Positions 1 through 15,300 of a stretch of 64,000 nt of DNA are shown in pieces. Every line of letters starts with the position of its first letter. The first letter of the stretch is position 1. Under the pieces are notes generated by a model. The model did no database searches, had not been told where the DNA came from, and worked only from the letters and a program-made list of their open reading frames with translations. This stretch comes from Apostichopus japonicus. Its lineage: Eukaryota > Echinodermata > Holothuroidea > Aspidochirotida > Stichopodidae. The position numbers were made by a program, and so were the translations under genes. Location of the stretch: positions 18,806,678 through 18,870,677 of the forward strand of contig NC_092579.1 of assembly GCF_037975245.1 (NCBI RefSeq), in the 5' to 3' direction.

Positions 1-217
1 AATAAAGAAAGGGAGAAAAAAAAAGAAAAAAATGTCGTTGCCTGAAGTTCTGAAGTAAATATCCTCGCTGGAAGGGAAAAGTGGACCTCATTTTGCAGTG
101 CTGTGAGATTCCTAGAATGAGGTTTCTTTCCCTACGGCTTTCACTGGCTACCGAAACAAATGACTGCACTCTTTTTTGTACAAGGAGAGTTATGTTTTAA
201 GGGTAACAGCTCAAAAC

Positions 218-390
218 TCAGACGGACAGCTGAACAAAACTGTTGTACTGGGCGATATTTCTCTTCAGAATATCTCCGCAAGATCCGAGTACTCGCTCAA
301 ACCGTTGGCGGTCTAACTTGACGCATTTCAGTGGTCCGCGGGCAACCACGGTCGCGGCCCTGGGTCGGTCAAGCAAGAGGGCGATCTCAC
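218..390 (-). CDS. PRKAR1A: PKA RI exon 11: phosphate-binding cassette B and C-terminus
   Basis: Reads [19 protein letters not shown], then [17 protein letters not shown] and a tail ending YNSFVQLSV before TGA at 220-218. E321 and R330 are the cAMP contacts; the canonical Ala follows R330 here, unlike cassette A. I see no AATAAA on this strand between the stop and position 1, so the 3' UTR probably runs off the left edge. Confidence 0.96.
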
Positions 391-3300
391 CTGCAGGAAA
401 GACAACGAATGGAAACAACGTGATCTTAACAGTTGGCAAGAGATTAATATCAATGGGGATATCCACATGGGATTAAGGAATATACACCAGTGAAAAGGAT
501 ATCACTGGTAGATTTGCTAAAGAAGTCAGTTTATATTGTAAAATTGCTCTATGCTAGATGGTAGATATGACTGTATGGTTTTACTTCTGTAAACTGAACA
601 ATTCGGGAACAGAAACAAGTCTGAGTGGCTTGAGGAACAGAGTCAACCATGAACGCACAATTCAGACTAATATGGGATTGAAAGGGAATTTTTTCAAATA
701 TCACTCATTTATAGATATCCATTTATTCATTAATTTATTTGAAGATATTGTTTTTAATGTTTAAAAGCTTCAATTCGTGGATACTCCTCGTTGCTAAAAT
801 AAGTGCAAACTTTGTCTCCGTCGTTAAACAAACAGGAAGTAAAAAAAAAAAAAATAGTTCTTTCGTACTAATTATATCACTTCTTATATTACATACTTTT
901 CTTTTTTTCTAAATAAAGTTATACAAACTGTAAATAAGATAAAGGCAAAATATGCTTTGGTTGCTTGGTCAGTTTTACACCAGCAATGGTAAAAATTCAT
1001 TCTCTACAATTTAGTGGCTGAAAAGGACTTTAGAGTGGGACCACTTTGCGGCTATGATTGGATTGTACCTTATCCTAAACTACAGGATTACTCTGTCTGT
1101 TACCTTCTCTTTCCACAGCTACTTATAGAATTATGCTATTTTGATTTTAAGGCTTAGACAAACCTATCTGTTCAACATAAATTGAAAACCTTGTCCTCTT
1201 TCATACCGAAACTGTCCATTAACACGGAGACCTACGGAATATGCTTCTTAAATTACTGGTCACTTTATGGGAGGCCTAAGGTCAGACATTTTACTTATTA
1301 TATTACTACAGATATTAAGAGTTAACTGAAAGCCAGTATGGGAATTCTGATATGGATGCTTAGAGTCGTAAGGTACCAGCTTTTCACAATGATGGTGATA
1401 TAACACCAATCGCCGAGGCAACAACAATTTCCATCGTCATGCCAAGTTCACATCTTAATTCATATCATCTTTCTTAAAACATTCCAGAAAAACTCACCGA
1501 AATAATCGGATGGTCCTAACCGTCCTACTTCAATGAAGTCTTCACCTTCTGCCCTCCGCTGCAAAACGGCAGCCTGGCCCTGAGGTGTGAGAAAGGAAAA
1601 AAACATAATCACGAGTTTGAACATATTAACAAATACATTTCTGCTGACATATATAGCTTTGTTCAATAAGAAGGAATATATCTGGTACGAGTGGAAGTTG
1701 TGCTAGCCACTTTTCTCAAACTGAGTGAAATTTATTTCATTATCTCACATCACTTATCTCAAATCTCACCAATGGAATATGAAGATAATAGTTTGACCAA
1801 TCAGTTTCTTTTATGGTCTCTTTGCTGTTTAATTATTCCAGTATTACGATGTTTTGCCTGTAATCTCATAACAGATCTTTGCTGTGTTGGTCACTAAGAC
1901 TATCATGTTTCATTCCTGTTCGCAATAGGAGCCGTCTTAAAGCTGTAAATCAAGTAATGGCTGTTTGTCATAGAAGAGACAGCATATATCCAGTCCCCTA
2001 GCTTGAGTGTTCATTACTGATTACAAACAATCCATCATGTTAAAGCTATAGATTACTGACAAACCATATTAAATTGTCATTAAAACGTGCCACTATCCTT
2101 AAACATAGATATATCCAAATTATTCAACAAGCATATCGAGCACTCCATGATTGCATAACATATCCCCAGCTTTCCCATTTGGCTGACAAACTCCAGCACT
2201 TTAAGTCAAACCTGTCTGATATCTCTCAGAATAGGATTACAGTGGATCAAAATGGAAAACTCTAGTCCTTAATTTTAATATCAAAAGATTGGTTCTATGG
2301 CAGCGTATCAAAAGTGGAAGCTGGAGGCGCTGCATCTTCACTGCAGCCGGGCTGCATACGATAAATTCCTGCTGTTGGTTGGCAGAGACAATCCTTATTG
2401 TTTGATATTAAATGTTTCTGTATTGCTAAATATTGATTCAGCCATGCGGTGACAACCACATTGCACCTGCTACAGCTCTTCGCTTTGAGTTGAAAAAAAA
2501 TTCATCACAAAGGAAGGTTGTTCTATTTCACAAGATTTGTTGTGATTTGGAAGAACTCATAAAATCAGTCCCAGACCTAATCAGCGACATAAATTTACCT
2601 CGATGATCATGAAGAAGTCATCTCCTTGCTCTCCTTGTACTACAATCTTCTCTTGATCCTCAAACTGTACAGATTCCAGAGAATCCGCCACCGTTAACCG
2701 TTCCCACTCGTCAAGATTTTCTGATAGGGAGAGGAAAGCAGATGACAAACAATGTTGAAATGTAAATTTATCATAAAAAGATATGGCCTTGAATTTCCTT
2801 TCCGAATTGCCTTAAAGTGTTAACAGTAGGCCGGCGGGGTAAGTGGCTTCCTGAAATTTTTATGTCGGAACCAAACTTTGACATCGCTCAGATTACAAGA
2901 ATAGATAACGAATCTTCTCTGCCTGCAGTACTTATTAATAACTAACTACAGAAAAAGGCACATCACCGTTTTTGCAAAATATTTGATTTTTTCTTCATCA
3001 TATGGCATCAAACTTGAAAGATTAAAGTAAAAGATATGCATAGTTGTGTGATTTTAACCTCACAGAGCACATATTTAACTGTAGAAACCGATCCCAAAAT
3101 CTGCTTCAATGAACTCACCTAAGATTGATACTTTTGTTAAAAATTCTTCATACATCTTTCTCTTTCTCAATGTACTACCCTGCAAAAAACCAAGAGAGAA
3201 AACAAAACAAGGGTTAAAGCAAAATGTTAGACATAGAATTAAGAGTTGTACTATGATATAGTGAGAGAGACTGAATAGTTTTTAGTTTATCATGTTTGTT

Positions 3301-6300
3301 GAAAATGTCTAGTGAGGAAACTCTCGAAACTGTCTGGAAGCAAAGTTGGTATCCGAATAACGTCTCAGGGGCTGAGTGGACCAGGAATGGTCTTGTTTCT
3401 GAGTGAGAGCAGTGCTCAAAAGTTTACCCAGCGAGCTAGACATGGTAATGTCAGAGTGCAGTTGTAGTGAGGTGACAGAGTTGAAGCGAATTAAAGGCAT
3501 CACAAAATAGACAACTCTGGTAAAGACTCTGGGAAGCAGCGAGCAGAAAGGTTCAGTCAATCAAATCTTTTGCCGTGATAAGGCTAAACCAAAGTTCAAG
3601 TCAAATCTGACTAGGGAGGGTCTTTTAAAATATTCAATATTCCCTTTCTCTAGCGACAACCTCGAAATTTAAGCATATCGTGTGAGACAAGACTCTATCT
3701 GTGTCGACAGAAGTGTACCGATCATTGGGGCACCGAGGGGAACTTTCAGATTTGGAGCAGTCTCTCTCTGTGTGCATGCATCGTCTGATCCGCCCTGGAT
3801 GAGCTCACTGTTTGGAGATGATTAAGCCGAAAAATCACCGAGACCTTGATTACAATAATATCATCAAAACTACCATCAAATTATAGACCAGAGATTAAGT
3901 GAGATACCTCGATCAAAATGCTTTTGATTTTGTGTGCTGTATCGTAATTTCCTACTGTCCATTATACAATCGTGACCGAGCAAAGTGTCGCTCTCCCTAT
4001 TTACATGGACACACATCCACTATCAGAACATCTGCATGACAAGGTCAGGACCAACCCTCTCTGTGTGAAACTCGCTCTGTTTATCAAGATGGACTCACTG
4101 GATCGAAATAACAAACCTTCGAGCCGTCCAGACCTTGAGTGCAGTTATAACTGATCGAATGCAAAATTGTGAAATTTCAACGGTTAGGGAGGACTTGATG
4201 GGTTATAATTGCAATCCTGTAGACTCTATCATCTCTCCGTATTCATCGAGCTGGGAATTCCTCGACAGAGAAATGTGTCTCGGAGAAGTATTTCGTTCAC
4301 TTGTCACATCCATCCATCCATCCATCTAAAAACGCTTCAATTGTTTTAAGAGCAATTTGCAGCTTGTCTATGGGAGAAGTTTCCTTCTTTCCTTCTATCT
4401 ACTGTGAACACTCACAGTATTTAATTTAATATACAATTTTGGAACTGTTAAGGTTTCGGTTAGATTTAGTTAAACCTCCCATTGAATTTTCTCAGAAATG
4501 AATCACAAGATTTTCTCCTTCACTTCGGACTAGTTAGGTCAACGTTATTTGGGTACACTACCAATCCTGCGATGTATTACCCGGTGTTCTTTTGAACGGT
4601 GATGAAAAAAAACTTACCATAAGAATTCTTCTGTAACTATCTCTGTCAATGCCCCACAGCTTCAGGAAGGTCTTACCCTGCAGGTTGTTTTTTTGTAAAA
4701 AAGAACGGAAAAACATATATTAAAAGGAAAGTTACATCAATTAACCTAATTGCTCGTTGGCAATGAGTCAGTCGTTGGACATTCAGTAAGTCTTCTGCAT
4801 CGGGTATGAGAAGTTACAAAAAGAACCAATTTTTTTTTCTTTTTTTTTTCAAGACAATTCACCAATAGACAATTCACAATTCACCAATAGACAATTCACC
4901 AATAGACAAAAGACAATTCAAGACAATTCACCAAGACAATTCACCAATAATTCACCAAATCACCATAGCCTCCACTGACCTCTGACATGTCATTTATGCA
5001 TATATATAACATTCACAAATTATCAACTCTTTATAATTTCTGATTATTTTGAGTTAAATTTTGTAGGTTGCATTTTACCAGTAAATTCTTACAGAATTTA
5101 TGGCCAAGACGACCGCAATATAAAACATATATATATACAAGAGGTAGCCGTACTTTGCTTCAATTTTTGAAAGGCATTTTATGATAAACAGTACCGTTTA
5201 GATAATCTATCAAGTAACGTTAATATCGATTAAAATGAATGAAGTTCTTTTGTACTTACACTTACCTTGACCGTGGCTTGTCTTGGTGTCCCATAAATCA
5301 AGGCAAGTTCCCCAAAGCTTCCTCCTTCACTAATGGTTGTAACTAACTCACTGTTGACAAATACCTGGCAAAATGGAAAGAGAGAGAGAGATAGAGAGAG
5401 GGAAAAACAATTAACTTAATCATCAAAACTTTCCATAATAATACCACCTCAGTCCAGGTTCCATGTTATCATGTTCAGTGAGAAAAGAAAACCATCTGCC
5501 TAAGATGAATCCAAATTTGTTTTGTGTGTACTGTATTGTTTACAATTTCTTATTTCATTAGTTGGTCAAGCATTCAATTTCAAAAAGCGCTCAATTAATA
5601 TGAGTCACACCACGAATAGGCTAGAAAGCAGCCACATTGCTTTACATATGAAATTCACCAAAGGGGGAGGGGGGGAGAGGGCCCTGTACCCATGTAAGGT
5701 GAAGTAAACATTAAAACATGTATATACTAAAGAGTAAAACATGACGAAGATGAACATCATTCAAATACTCACGTCGACTTCGCCTTCATCGATGACATAG
5801 AAGTTATCTCCTTCATCACCTGGACAGAACAAAAAGATATGAGATGGAATTTTTGTTTTTAATAAGTGCACCTCAATAAACAGTGTTCAGTTTGACTCTC
5901 CCAAATGACATGTACTGTACCTACAACACCACAAAAACACCACAAACTGTATCTACAACACCACAAATACACCACCTACTGTACCTACAACACCACAAAT
6001 ACACTAGAATCTGAACACTCTCACTTAAAATAATTATGATTTGAAAGAGAGATAGACTGAGAGAGAGAGAGAGAATGAAGGGAGCAGTATCTCAGCACCT
6101 TGAGAAATACAGCGTTGAAAAGGAACAAACCTAGAATTATGAAGAGAAGATGAGAGGCCACACACTGGTGAGTCAGAAATCATGTTTATAATGAAGGTAG
6201 GAATTTTCAAGGATCTGCTTATACAGTTTTGTAATCACTCAATTTTCATCACTTTTTGCTCGTAAATTATTCAAATTTTAATGGATCTAAAAAATATTTT

Positions 6301-9300
6301 AAAAAACATATGCCCGAAACACTGAAGAGAAAACCAGAAAAGAAAAGAAAAAGATAAGAAAATAACAGAAATGAACAGATGTGCTTTGATAGCAGCATTC
6401 TGTACAGATTTTGCTATGTATCTATATGAACTTTGCACATAACACTGGGATACATGCATTCTTGCAACTTTCAAACCCAAGCTATGCAATATTTGCAATT
6501 ACTGGAAAATCCCTCAACCGAATGTAAAGATCTGTGTGTTACAATCCTTTTACTGCTCCTTATGACACCAGCAAGTTCAATAACCACTTGAATCCCTTAC
6601 AGACTGTACCCAACATTCACCAAGAACTTTAAACACTACTTTCATACAACATTCATATCAGTCTCATCTCTTGTTTATATCGTGATGTAGAGTCGTCTGA
6701 CCTCTGAACTTCACAAGCACATGATAAGTGACTAAACTGACTCGAAAATAAATAAACCAGTTTGAAAGGGAGAAATCTCTTTTTGACAGGAAATATAAGT
6801 CCAACCAATTGTAAAGCAACATCAGACAAAAACGAACAGCAGCTCAAAATTTAAAGCACTGGCAGAATCGAGAGAGAAAGAAAAATGTTTGAAGGGACGA
6901 CAATTTACACTGATGGAAAACTCTCTCTGAAAGAAGAAGTACTTCTTTCAAATTCAGTTTTTCATCTTTCATTTTATAAGCATGTTTTAACCTAGATATA
7001 AGCATGTTAACTTGGATATAAGCATGTTAACTGGGAAACAAGCACATTAACTGTGTTATAAGTATGTTAACTAGGATATATAAGCATGTTAACTGGGATA
7101 TAAGCATGTTAAATGGGTTAACTAGGATATAAGCATGTTAACTAGTTCATAGGCATGGTAATGGGAGACTTATGCATGCTATTAACTATAACTAACAGAA
7201 TTTTAACTGGGACTTGAGCATCTTAACAGGGACCTGAGCACAGCACTGTGACTGCAAAACAAGTAACAAGCTTTCAGTTGTGCCTAATATCTTTTGCTGC
7301 AAAGTTTAATAGCAAAGAATGCCACGGACCGACACACACATGTATAGATTTGTAGACAACACACGCAGATACAATTCTTTTCCTTCTATTTAATCTGCTA
7401 AGCTCATCTTAAGAACATAAACACCACAAGATTGACATTTCTTTCAACTACTGCACTGTATACATGGAATGCTGCCAAACCTACAATGCCAGCTCCAAAC
7501 GAGGCCACCACCACGTCGATATTGCAAGTGAAGCTCTCAATTTGACTTCAAAAAATATTCTTCTTTTACACTAGCCTTGATTTGTTAGCAACGAAATCAA
7601 TTGACCAATCAAACAACAAGAAAACGCATCATCCATAAATCAATTCATGTTGGCTGTTTGAGCAACGGAACGTGAACAGATGAGGAGTAAAATCAGTCGG
7701 TTAGAATATTTACACAAAAAGTAAGGTGAATGGATGAGAAGAACCCTAAGTTATAATCAACTCAATAAGGACATTTCTGTAACCTTACTGAAGAGAGAGG
7801 AAAGAGCTAAGGACAAAAATTCATGAACCAAACCAAATGTGTACAGTTTACTGTATGTGTTTAGATGTGTTTTTCCTCAATGGTGTGCATGACAGAATTA
7901 AACACAAACATGACCTTTTAAATGGATATGTACAAAGAAATATTATTGGTAATATGTTACTACTGTCCATCAGCCATCCTGATAGCATTCTTTACTTCCA
8001 AAATGTTTATTTTTTTGTTTTTAGATGAATTTTTATCTAGTGTAGGAACAATGTAAGAAGTACCTTCATCTCGACACTTGAGTTGAAATGTCTGTTTGGG
8101 TTAAAATGTAATCAATCATTTTTGCAGATGGGAAAATATTTTTTTTGACTGATAGGCATATAACAATTGATGCATTGAAGTGTCTTAAAACAAACAAACT
8201 AGGAACAAGAGTGTTTTGTATCCCTCTGCCTCACCCCACCCTCCCTTCCCCTTTTTTAATGTCATATTGTTGGAGCTAAGGAGAAATCCCTCTAAATAGT
8301 TCAAACACATATATAAGCATGATGTATGAGATGTGCAATTGTATTTTGTTTCAATTTTGTTGTAATCCCTGCTATACTACACACTTTACTACACACGGTG
8401 CTAGCCCTATCCCCAGTAATTAAGATCCTTCAACACTTACAGTACTAGATGATATGCTTACCACCCAATTTTCCCAAACACATACTGTTTATATACCAAA
8501 CGTACACACACTTTACTACACACTGTGCTAGCCCTATCCCTTAGTAGTTAAGACCCTGCAACACTTACAGTACTAACTAGATGATATGCTTACCACCCAA
8601 TTATCCCAGACACACACTGCGTATACCAAACTGTAACACAGTGGGGAAAATACTGTATCGAACTATGCATAATTCATTTGCTGCAATGCAAATATAAGTG
8701 CAAATATGTAGCCTCCTTTCAGAAAACTTAGCAACAAGCAACTCGTATCCCGAAGATGTTTGCCTGTCACAGAGTACGACGACGAAACAGCTTGGAGCAA
8801 AACTACTGTATTCCAGGGTTTTTATTCTTTTCTTTTCTTTTTTTGTCAACCTCTAGTATCCATGGAAACAAATGCAAAGTCCAGTGTAAAATTAAGTTAA
8901 CCCCAATCAAACCACCCTCCATCTTCCTAAAAGAATTATTCTAGTACCTGGGGGTACCAAACAAATTATGAGAGCTATAAATTAATAGTCAGCTACAGAG
9001 AAAGGCTCAGTACAGCAGGGTGTCACATTTCTGCACACTTATTCCAAAGAATTTTGTAGCAAATCTTGAGCACACATATATACTCTTCATCCTATCAACG
9101 TAGGAGCAGGGTTTGACCTGTAAGGCCTCCTCTGAGATGAGACGAATGTCTTGCTTAGACAACCATATTGATCCTTCCAGTTGTCGGAGGGACAACTGGT
9201 TTATTTTTTTAATAAAACGAATGCAGTTGCACCATCCATTTTTGACATCAATCTCAGTCAGAGAAACAACCAACATTGCTATTCGAGAAAAAATTGCAAA

Positions 9301-12300
9301 GATCATCCACTATTTTGCCTCCATATTTTGGTTGACATGTTGAAAACTGGTAAACAATCCTTCAAAAGTATATTTACTAAGGATTGAAATGCTCAAGGTC
9401 TTATTCACACCTCTAGAAGGCCCATATCGGACTATATTAAAGATGTTTTTTTTTTTCCTGCGATAAAACCCTTCACTCTCTCACTCTGTCTATGGCTGTG
9501 ACAATGTTGCTGTGTCTAGTCCATACACACTGTAACCGACCAAATTACAAAATACTTTTCATTCTAAATCGTTTTAATAATCAATATCATCATCATAACT
9601 TACCTTGTTGGATCACGACTTCTCCTGCATTGTGTTTCTGTGGGAACATGCAGTCAAATATATCCCTGCCAAAGACAAGAAAGAAGAAAAAATAAAAACA
9701 TCTTTTGACTCTTCAGACAGTTTTATCGTGCACAAAATTCTCTCACTATCAAGTTCTACATCAATTTGATGCATTAAAAGATTTTTTAAATGTTCATTAC
9801 TTGAATTTGTTTAATCCATACATATTTTCAGTCCCTACTGGATTGCAATTCTGAAGAGATCCTGCTAGAGTCACCTCCCCCCCCCTTTTATCCGTCCCAC
9901 AATAGTTCTACACAGACCTAGGAAATTTCCAAAATGGTTCAAATGTGGTGCAAGATACCTTGTTTTCAAATGCAACCAGTTGCTTTAAGATCAATCTACA
10001 GTTCTTTCTTTCTTTTAGAACTCTGTTTGTAATAACTCTCTCCTGTTTTTATTATTCCTATTGTTCCATGGTATTAACATATATCCATGGTAACAATGAA
10101 GACTTATTTTCCTAAGTTGTAAAACTGCGATTCATATTACTCTACTCTGAAAGGCTGGTCAGTGTTTTCAGGCCGTCTTATATAGTACGAGCTATCATTC
10201 AAAATTTCAAACACCAACAACCATTATCTCAATAATGGAAGATTATAAGATGACAAATGAACAGCATGTATGAGTGACCATTGTGCAATGTAAAATTCTG
10301 TCAGAATTCAGAAGGCTGCAAAGCGGTCAGCAACAGAACAAACATGGCGGCCTTGAAAACAACTGATCATGTTTGCTCTTCAGTTTTCCACAAATCATGT
10401 TAACGAGCCCCACCGAGTATTAAACTCACATTTATATATGCAAACGATCACACTCCATACAGGCATCTCCTGCAGTACTAGGATTCTTCACCGCATGAAA
10501 ATCAATTTACGAGCAGTGGGGCATTTCACTCGATTCTCTAAATACTCACAAACGCAAACAACTAATGACAAATCTCCCGTATTTTCAGTCTTTCCTCCGT
10601 TATTTTGACATGAAAAACTGACTACAGTAGCAGTGCTTATAATAAACCACTGTGATATGTGACTTGAGTATATATCAAATAGCATTGAATATATATATTT
10701 TTAACATCAATGAGACAAGCTGCATTGAAAGCCTCCATTCACCATTACTCCTCCAACCACATATTTTAGTATATTGTGGTTTATAGTGCATCAAGAGGCG
10801 TGACCGAATGCTAGAAATGCGCCACACGGTAATTGATCACCTCATTCCAGTAATCTCAAAGCATAAAGAGGTCTAACTACATGCATCAGTGTCCAGCGAA
10901 CGGTGCCAAGACGTCTCGGAAATATATATCTGATGATATTACATCTTTCTAAATGGTAGTGAAGGCCTTCACAATTTGTTTACAATAAATAAATATATAT
11001 ATATATGAATATATATATAAACATATAGAAAAAGACAACTAAATAAATATGGAGATAAACAACAGATCTGCATGGTGAATATTTCATTTCTAAATTTCTG
11101 TCAAGCCTTTCAAGAATGACTGATATAAAGAATAAAAGAATAAGATGAAAGCAAATAAGGAAATAAATTAGTAATATAGACAGAACATTTCTACATTTGT
11201 GCTAGTGGCTGGCTCTTAAGATGTGTACACTTGTCAACGAGATGTCATATATGTACCAACATTATTGTATAGTATAATATGTATGTATACAAAAATTTAT
11301 ATACCCTGTGCTGAACTTTAAGCCTGTGCTACACAATATGAAAGAGGGCTTAAAATAGGCCTGCCACAGGACTAGCTATCCAATGGACCCCCTCCCCCAA
11401 CCCCCCCAAAAAAAAAATTGAATAGGAAAATGAATGCAACATCTTCATTTTCTCCTGTAATGTTATCTATACTGAGGCAACTTGTGAAAAATGTACAAGA
11501 TGTACATGAAGCATGTGTACAAAATGAACAATGTACAAAATGTACATAAATGTACATAAAGCAAATATTATAATAAGTTTTGAAAAAAGTTAAAAGGCAC
11601 CAAAATAGACCTCACAAAATACTGATGGGCAATGAAGATGACTCCATCGGCTCGAAAAGCTAAAACAGATGCCAGCACTTTAGACACAAACACTGTCAAT
11701 CGCAGAAAATTATGTCCCAGGAAAAAGGCAGAAACCCTCCCCTTAGGCCCCTCCTAATGGGCTGAAAATGTCAAAGCAGGCTAAGATATTGTACATCCTA
11801 ATTCTTAGTCAATGCACTGGTAACAATAAAGTACTTAGGAAAGTAAAAACAGACAAAAGTGCTTGATGTGGATGTACTGTAAATCAACATACTAAATTCT
11901 TTAACATCCAATTGATAGCTACTCAATATGCAGAGACTCACATCATCGTGTTTTCCCTTTTTTTATTGGGGGGGGGGAGGGGAGGGGAGGGAGGATCAGA
12001 AATTTTGCAATAAATATTTAACAACAGTAGTGTTATACAACATAAACTACCTGTGGACTGCAATATAGCAGATGTCTGCTGATATCCTAATGTGATACTA
12101 CTATATAGCGTACACAATAATCCTTTTTGTGTTTTGTTAGCATAAAATGTGTCGTTTTGGAAAACTCTTTCTCCTCCTTCTCATGAGCAACAATTTTTCG
12201 TACTACTTTGACTTCACAATGCCTCCAACCTTCACACTGAATTGAATGTTTCTACATGGCTGGCAGGTAATATCCCATGGATGTAAATATCCTACAGCAT

Positions 12301-15300
12301 TAATAACCATCATAGCGGATAAAAACAAGGTTTGTCATACAGTCATGTGCTTGCACTGTACGGTATATGCAGGGATATTTATCCTGTATCTCATCGCAAA
12401 ATGTTATGCAAAATGGTCAAAATGCTCTACAAATCCAAAGATGTAAACCTTTTTACTTTTTTTCATAAATTTACAAAAAAAAAGGTAAAATACAGAGCCA
12501 TCAAACTGCTAACACAAATTTGAAAACTTAAGTATTGCCTGAGGCATCGCTTACTACTTTATAGCAAACTGGGCAAATTGCTACGTGAATGCAAAAAGAC
12601 GTTGTATATTGTAAGCAAACTGTGGTGTCCAGAACCGGACAAATTTTTTCAGTAATTTATGAGAAACAAACCTCACAAACTTTGATACTACTACACAAAA
12701 TGTGTGAGCGCTATGTAATTTCCCTGGTTACAGCATGCTGTGCACATACGGTACATGTTTGATTTGCTGATGCATGTGAGAACTAAACAGTGGCTGCTAC
12801 GAAGAATCCATGCTCAGATGAGCACATGCAGCTGAGAGACTTTATACATCTGGTCGCAACGCTAACAGGATTTTGTTTACTTGGTAGGTTCCAATTTTCT
12901 GTGACCTTCAGGAGGATTTATTTCATGAGCATGGCATTGAAGGCCACTTTAAACATGACTTGTATGTATGTATATGTGTAGTGCATTTGCTGTTGAGTAA
13001 TTTACATATCGATGTTATAAATTTGATGTTCACTTCCTCCTCTTTTCTCTATTTCAAGTTTTGGTTTTATTGTTTACCGATTTCATTTCACTATAAGAAG
13101 ACAGATATTCGTAACACATGTGTGCTCCTAACAGTGACAGTAAGTAGATTAATATACTGTTATTTCAATAACGAGTCATCGAACAAACAGACATTTTGGA
13201 AGAATATCTCCAAGCGGGATAAAGATTGACGCTGTATTTACAACTTTGTAACTCCATCCCTTGTTTGTCCTTTAAGATCGCTATTTGTGATATTTTTGTT
13301 GTTGTAGATATTGATTATATAGACAAATGCAAAAACACACAAAATAAAATCTCTACTGTAGTATCAATGTAGACTGCAGTCTAACCTGCCCTATAAAAGT
13401 ACACAATGTTATAATTACATTTAGCCTGCAAACTTTCATTCGAAAGAAATTAAGCATCGCCAATAGCACTCTATCCTAAATCAATATTTTGAATTGATTA
13501 CTAAAAAGTTTGACAATTGATTGCTTTGTTTCATTTTTCTGTGCCTTTTTTATTATATTTTATGTAATTATACATTTTCGTTCCATTATTAAATTCATGA
13601 CATCATGTCGCAGCATAGACAATGAGACTATGGTTGAGCACACTGACGTTAGTACATGTGTGCAGTTGTGTACGACCTTTATTACAGCGAGGAAACAACT
13701 TCTGTCAAAAATGTATCAAGAATGTGTGATGTGTGATATTGACATTCCTAAGGTAACTTGTTTTTAATGTAACCAAACTTTTTTGTTTAATGTATCCCTT
13801 ATTAAAACAAGAGTCACTCTTTGGTCTCCCGCAGCGACGACTTAAAAATATGCAAAAATTATTTCTCTTTGTTTATTTTGTTAGAAAAAATCCACGCTCT
13901 TACTGGTAATTAACCTTGAAGCACTTCATAGGAAGGTGCACATTTTGGCCATATCTGCTTGTGTGTGTTATTGGCAATGCAAGGAAAGCCAGCCATATAT
14001 TAGTCCTATAATGTTGTCCTGGGCTCAACCAAACCTTGTACAGTAACTTTACCTACGACTGTTATCAAATATCTATACAAACCTCTACAGAAGAAAGATG
14101 GCTATCAGAGGAACAATTTTAGACCAAACAATTACCAAATTCTATATAAAAATTTTAAAAAAACTGCTAGCATCCAATTACAATGCAAACTGCAAGTATA
14201 TATTGAAGAGAGTCAGGGAACAGTCTCCGAGAGAACTGTCAAAAATTTGCCTGGTTCTGCAGCCGTGTATATTAGACCGTTTGAAAAAATGAAATGATTT
14301 TCACAATTGAGATGGCATCCATGCAAATTGAGACTTGCTGATCTAACATGATTGTAAGGGGATCCTGTTCTAGGCACTATGTCTGTCAATCAGAATTAGA
14401 AGAATTTCAACCTGGAAACTTCTCTTCATCCCCGTTGCCCAGAAAAATATTCGTTGTGAAAAATCCTGGCTGTCTTTGGCAGTTTGATCTACCGAAATTA
14501 TGCCCCATTCGGTGTCTCCTTTAAGTCCTTTTCCTTAGATACATGTGGCTAATTTATTGCGATAATTAACAGTCCAGTTAAAACCGGAGAATAGAAATCT
14601 TTTCTCACCGACCAGAATCACTGCTCGCTGTTGCCGGAAAGCAAAGTCGATTGACTTAAGACAGTAAATGGATTTTACTGTCAGACCTTACATTACTCAT
14701 GCATGACTCCATCTTTTAACTCGGATGACTGTAAAAAGTAGCCAATTAGATGTCGTCCTTGCCGAACAACCCGGCTGTCTGAAGGATAACCTGCAGAATT
14801 TTCTCGCTTACAAATCTGAAGCAGCCATATAAGGAGAGAGCTGGTATGACAATAGCAGGTTTACTGAATAGCAGACACCATTCACTTAATTCTAAGTAAC
14901 TTATCTCACCTTCTCTCATCCTCGTCCAGATGAGCAAAGAGCACATTTTTGCTAATTGCTTTTGACAAGGCAGCCATTGTTTTGTAGTCCTTGGTGATAA
15001 CCTAAATGGAATCAAAAACAAAAAATAATCATGCAAACATGAATACAAGATTTGTGTGATTAGATTGTACAAAACAGATTGTATTCTTGAGGTCTATTCT
15101 TTAAATTCTAATCTAGATAAAACTCATTTGGCTAAACAAATTTATTATTTCATTTCCTCTAGATTCCTCCCACCCACTCCTCCTCTGTATCTTTGAATTG
15201 ATAATTCGATTCTATAAATTACAAACTTTCCAAAACTCGCCTGGTTTGGATATATACGAGCGATGAACTGAACTGTCTCAACACAACCACTGCACGCTCA

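Noticed and set aside
2074-2265. A 63-codon plus-strand frame in PKA RI intron 9
   Set aside because: No similarity, its upstream context is AT-rich, and there are no matching splice sites.
14746-15072. A 108-codon minus-strand frame
   Set aside because: It overlaps the real PKA RI exon 3 (14910-15001) in another frame.
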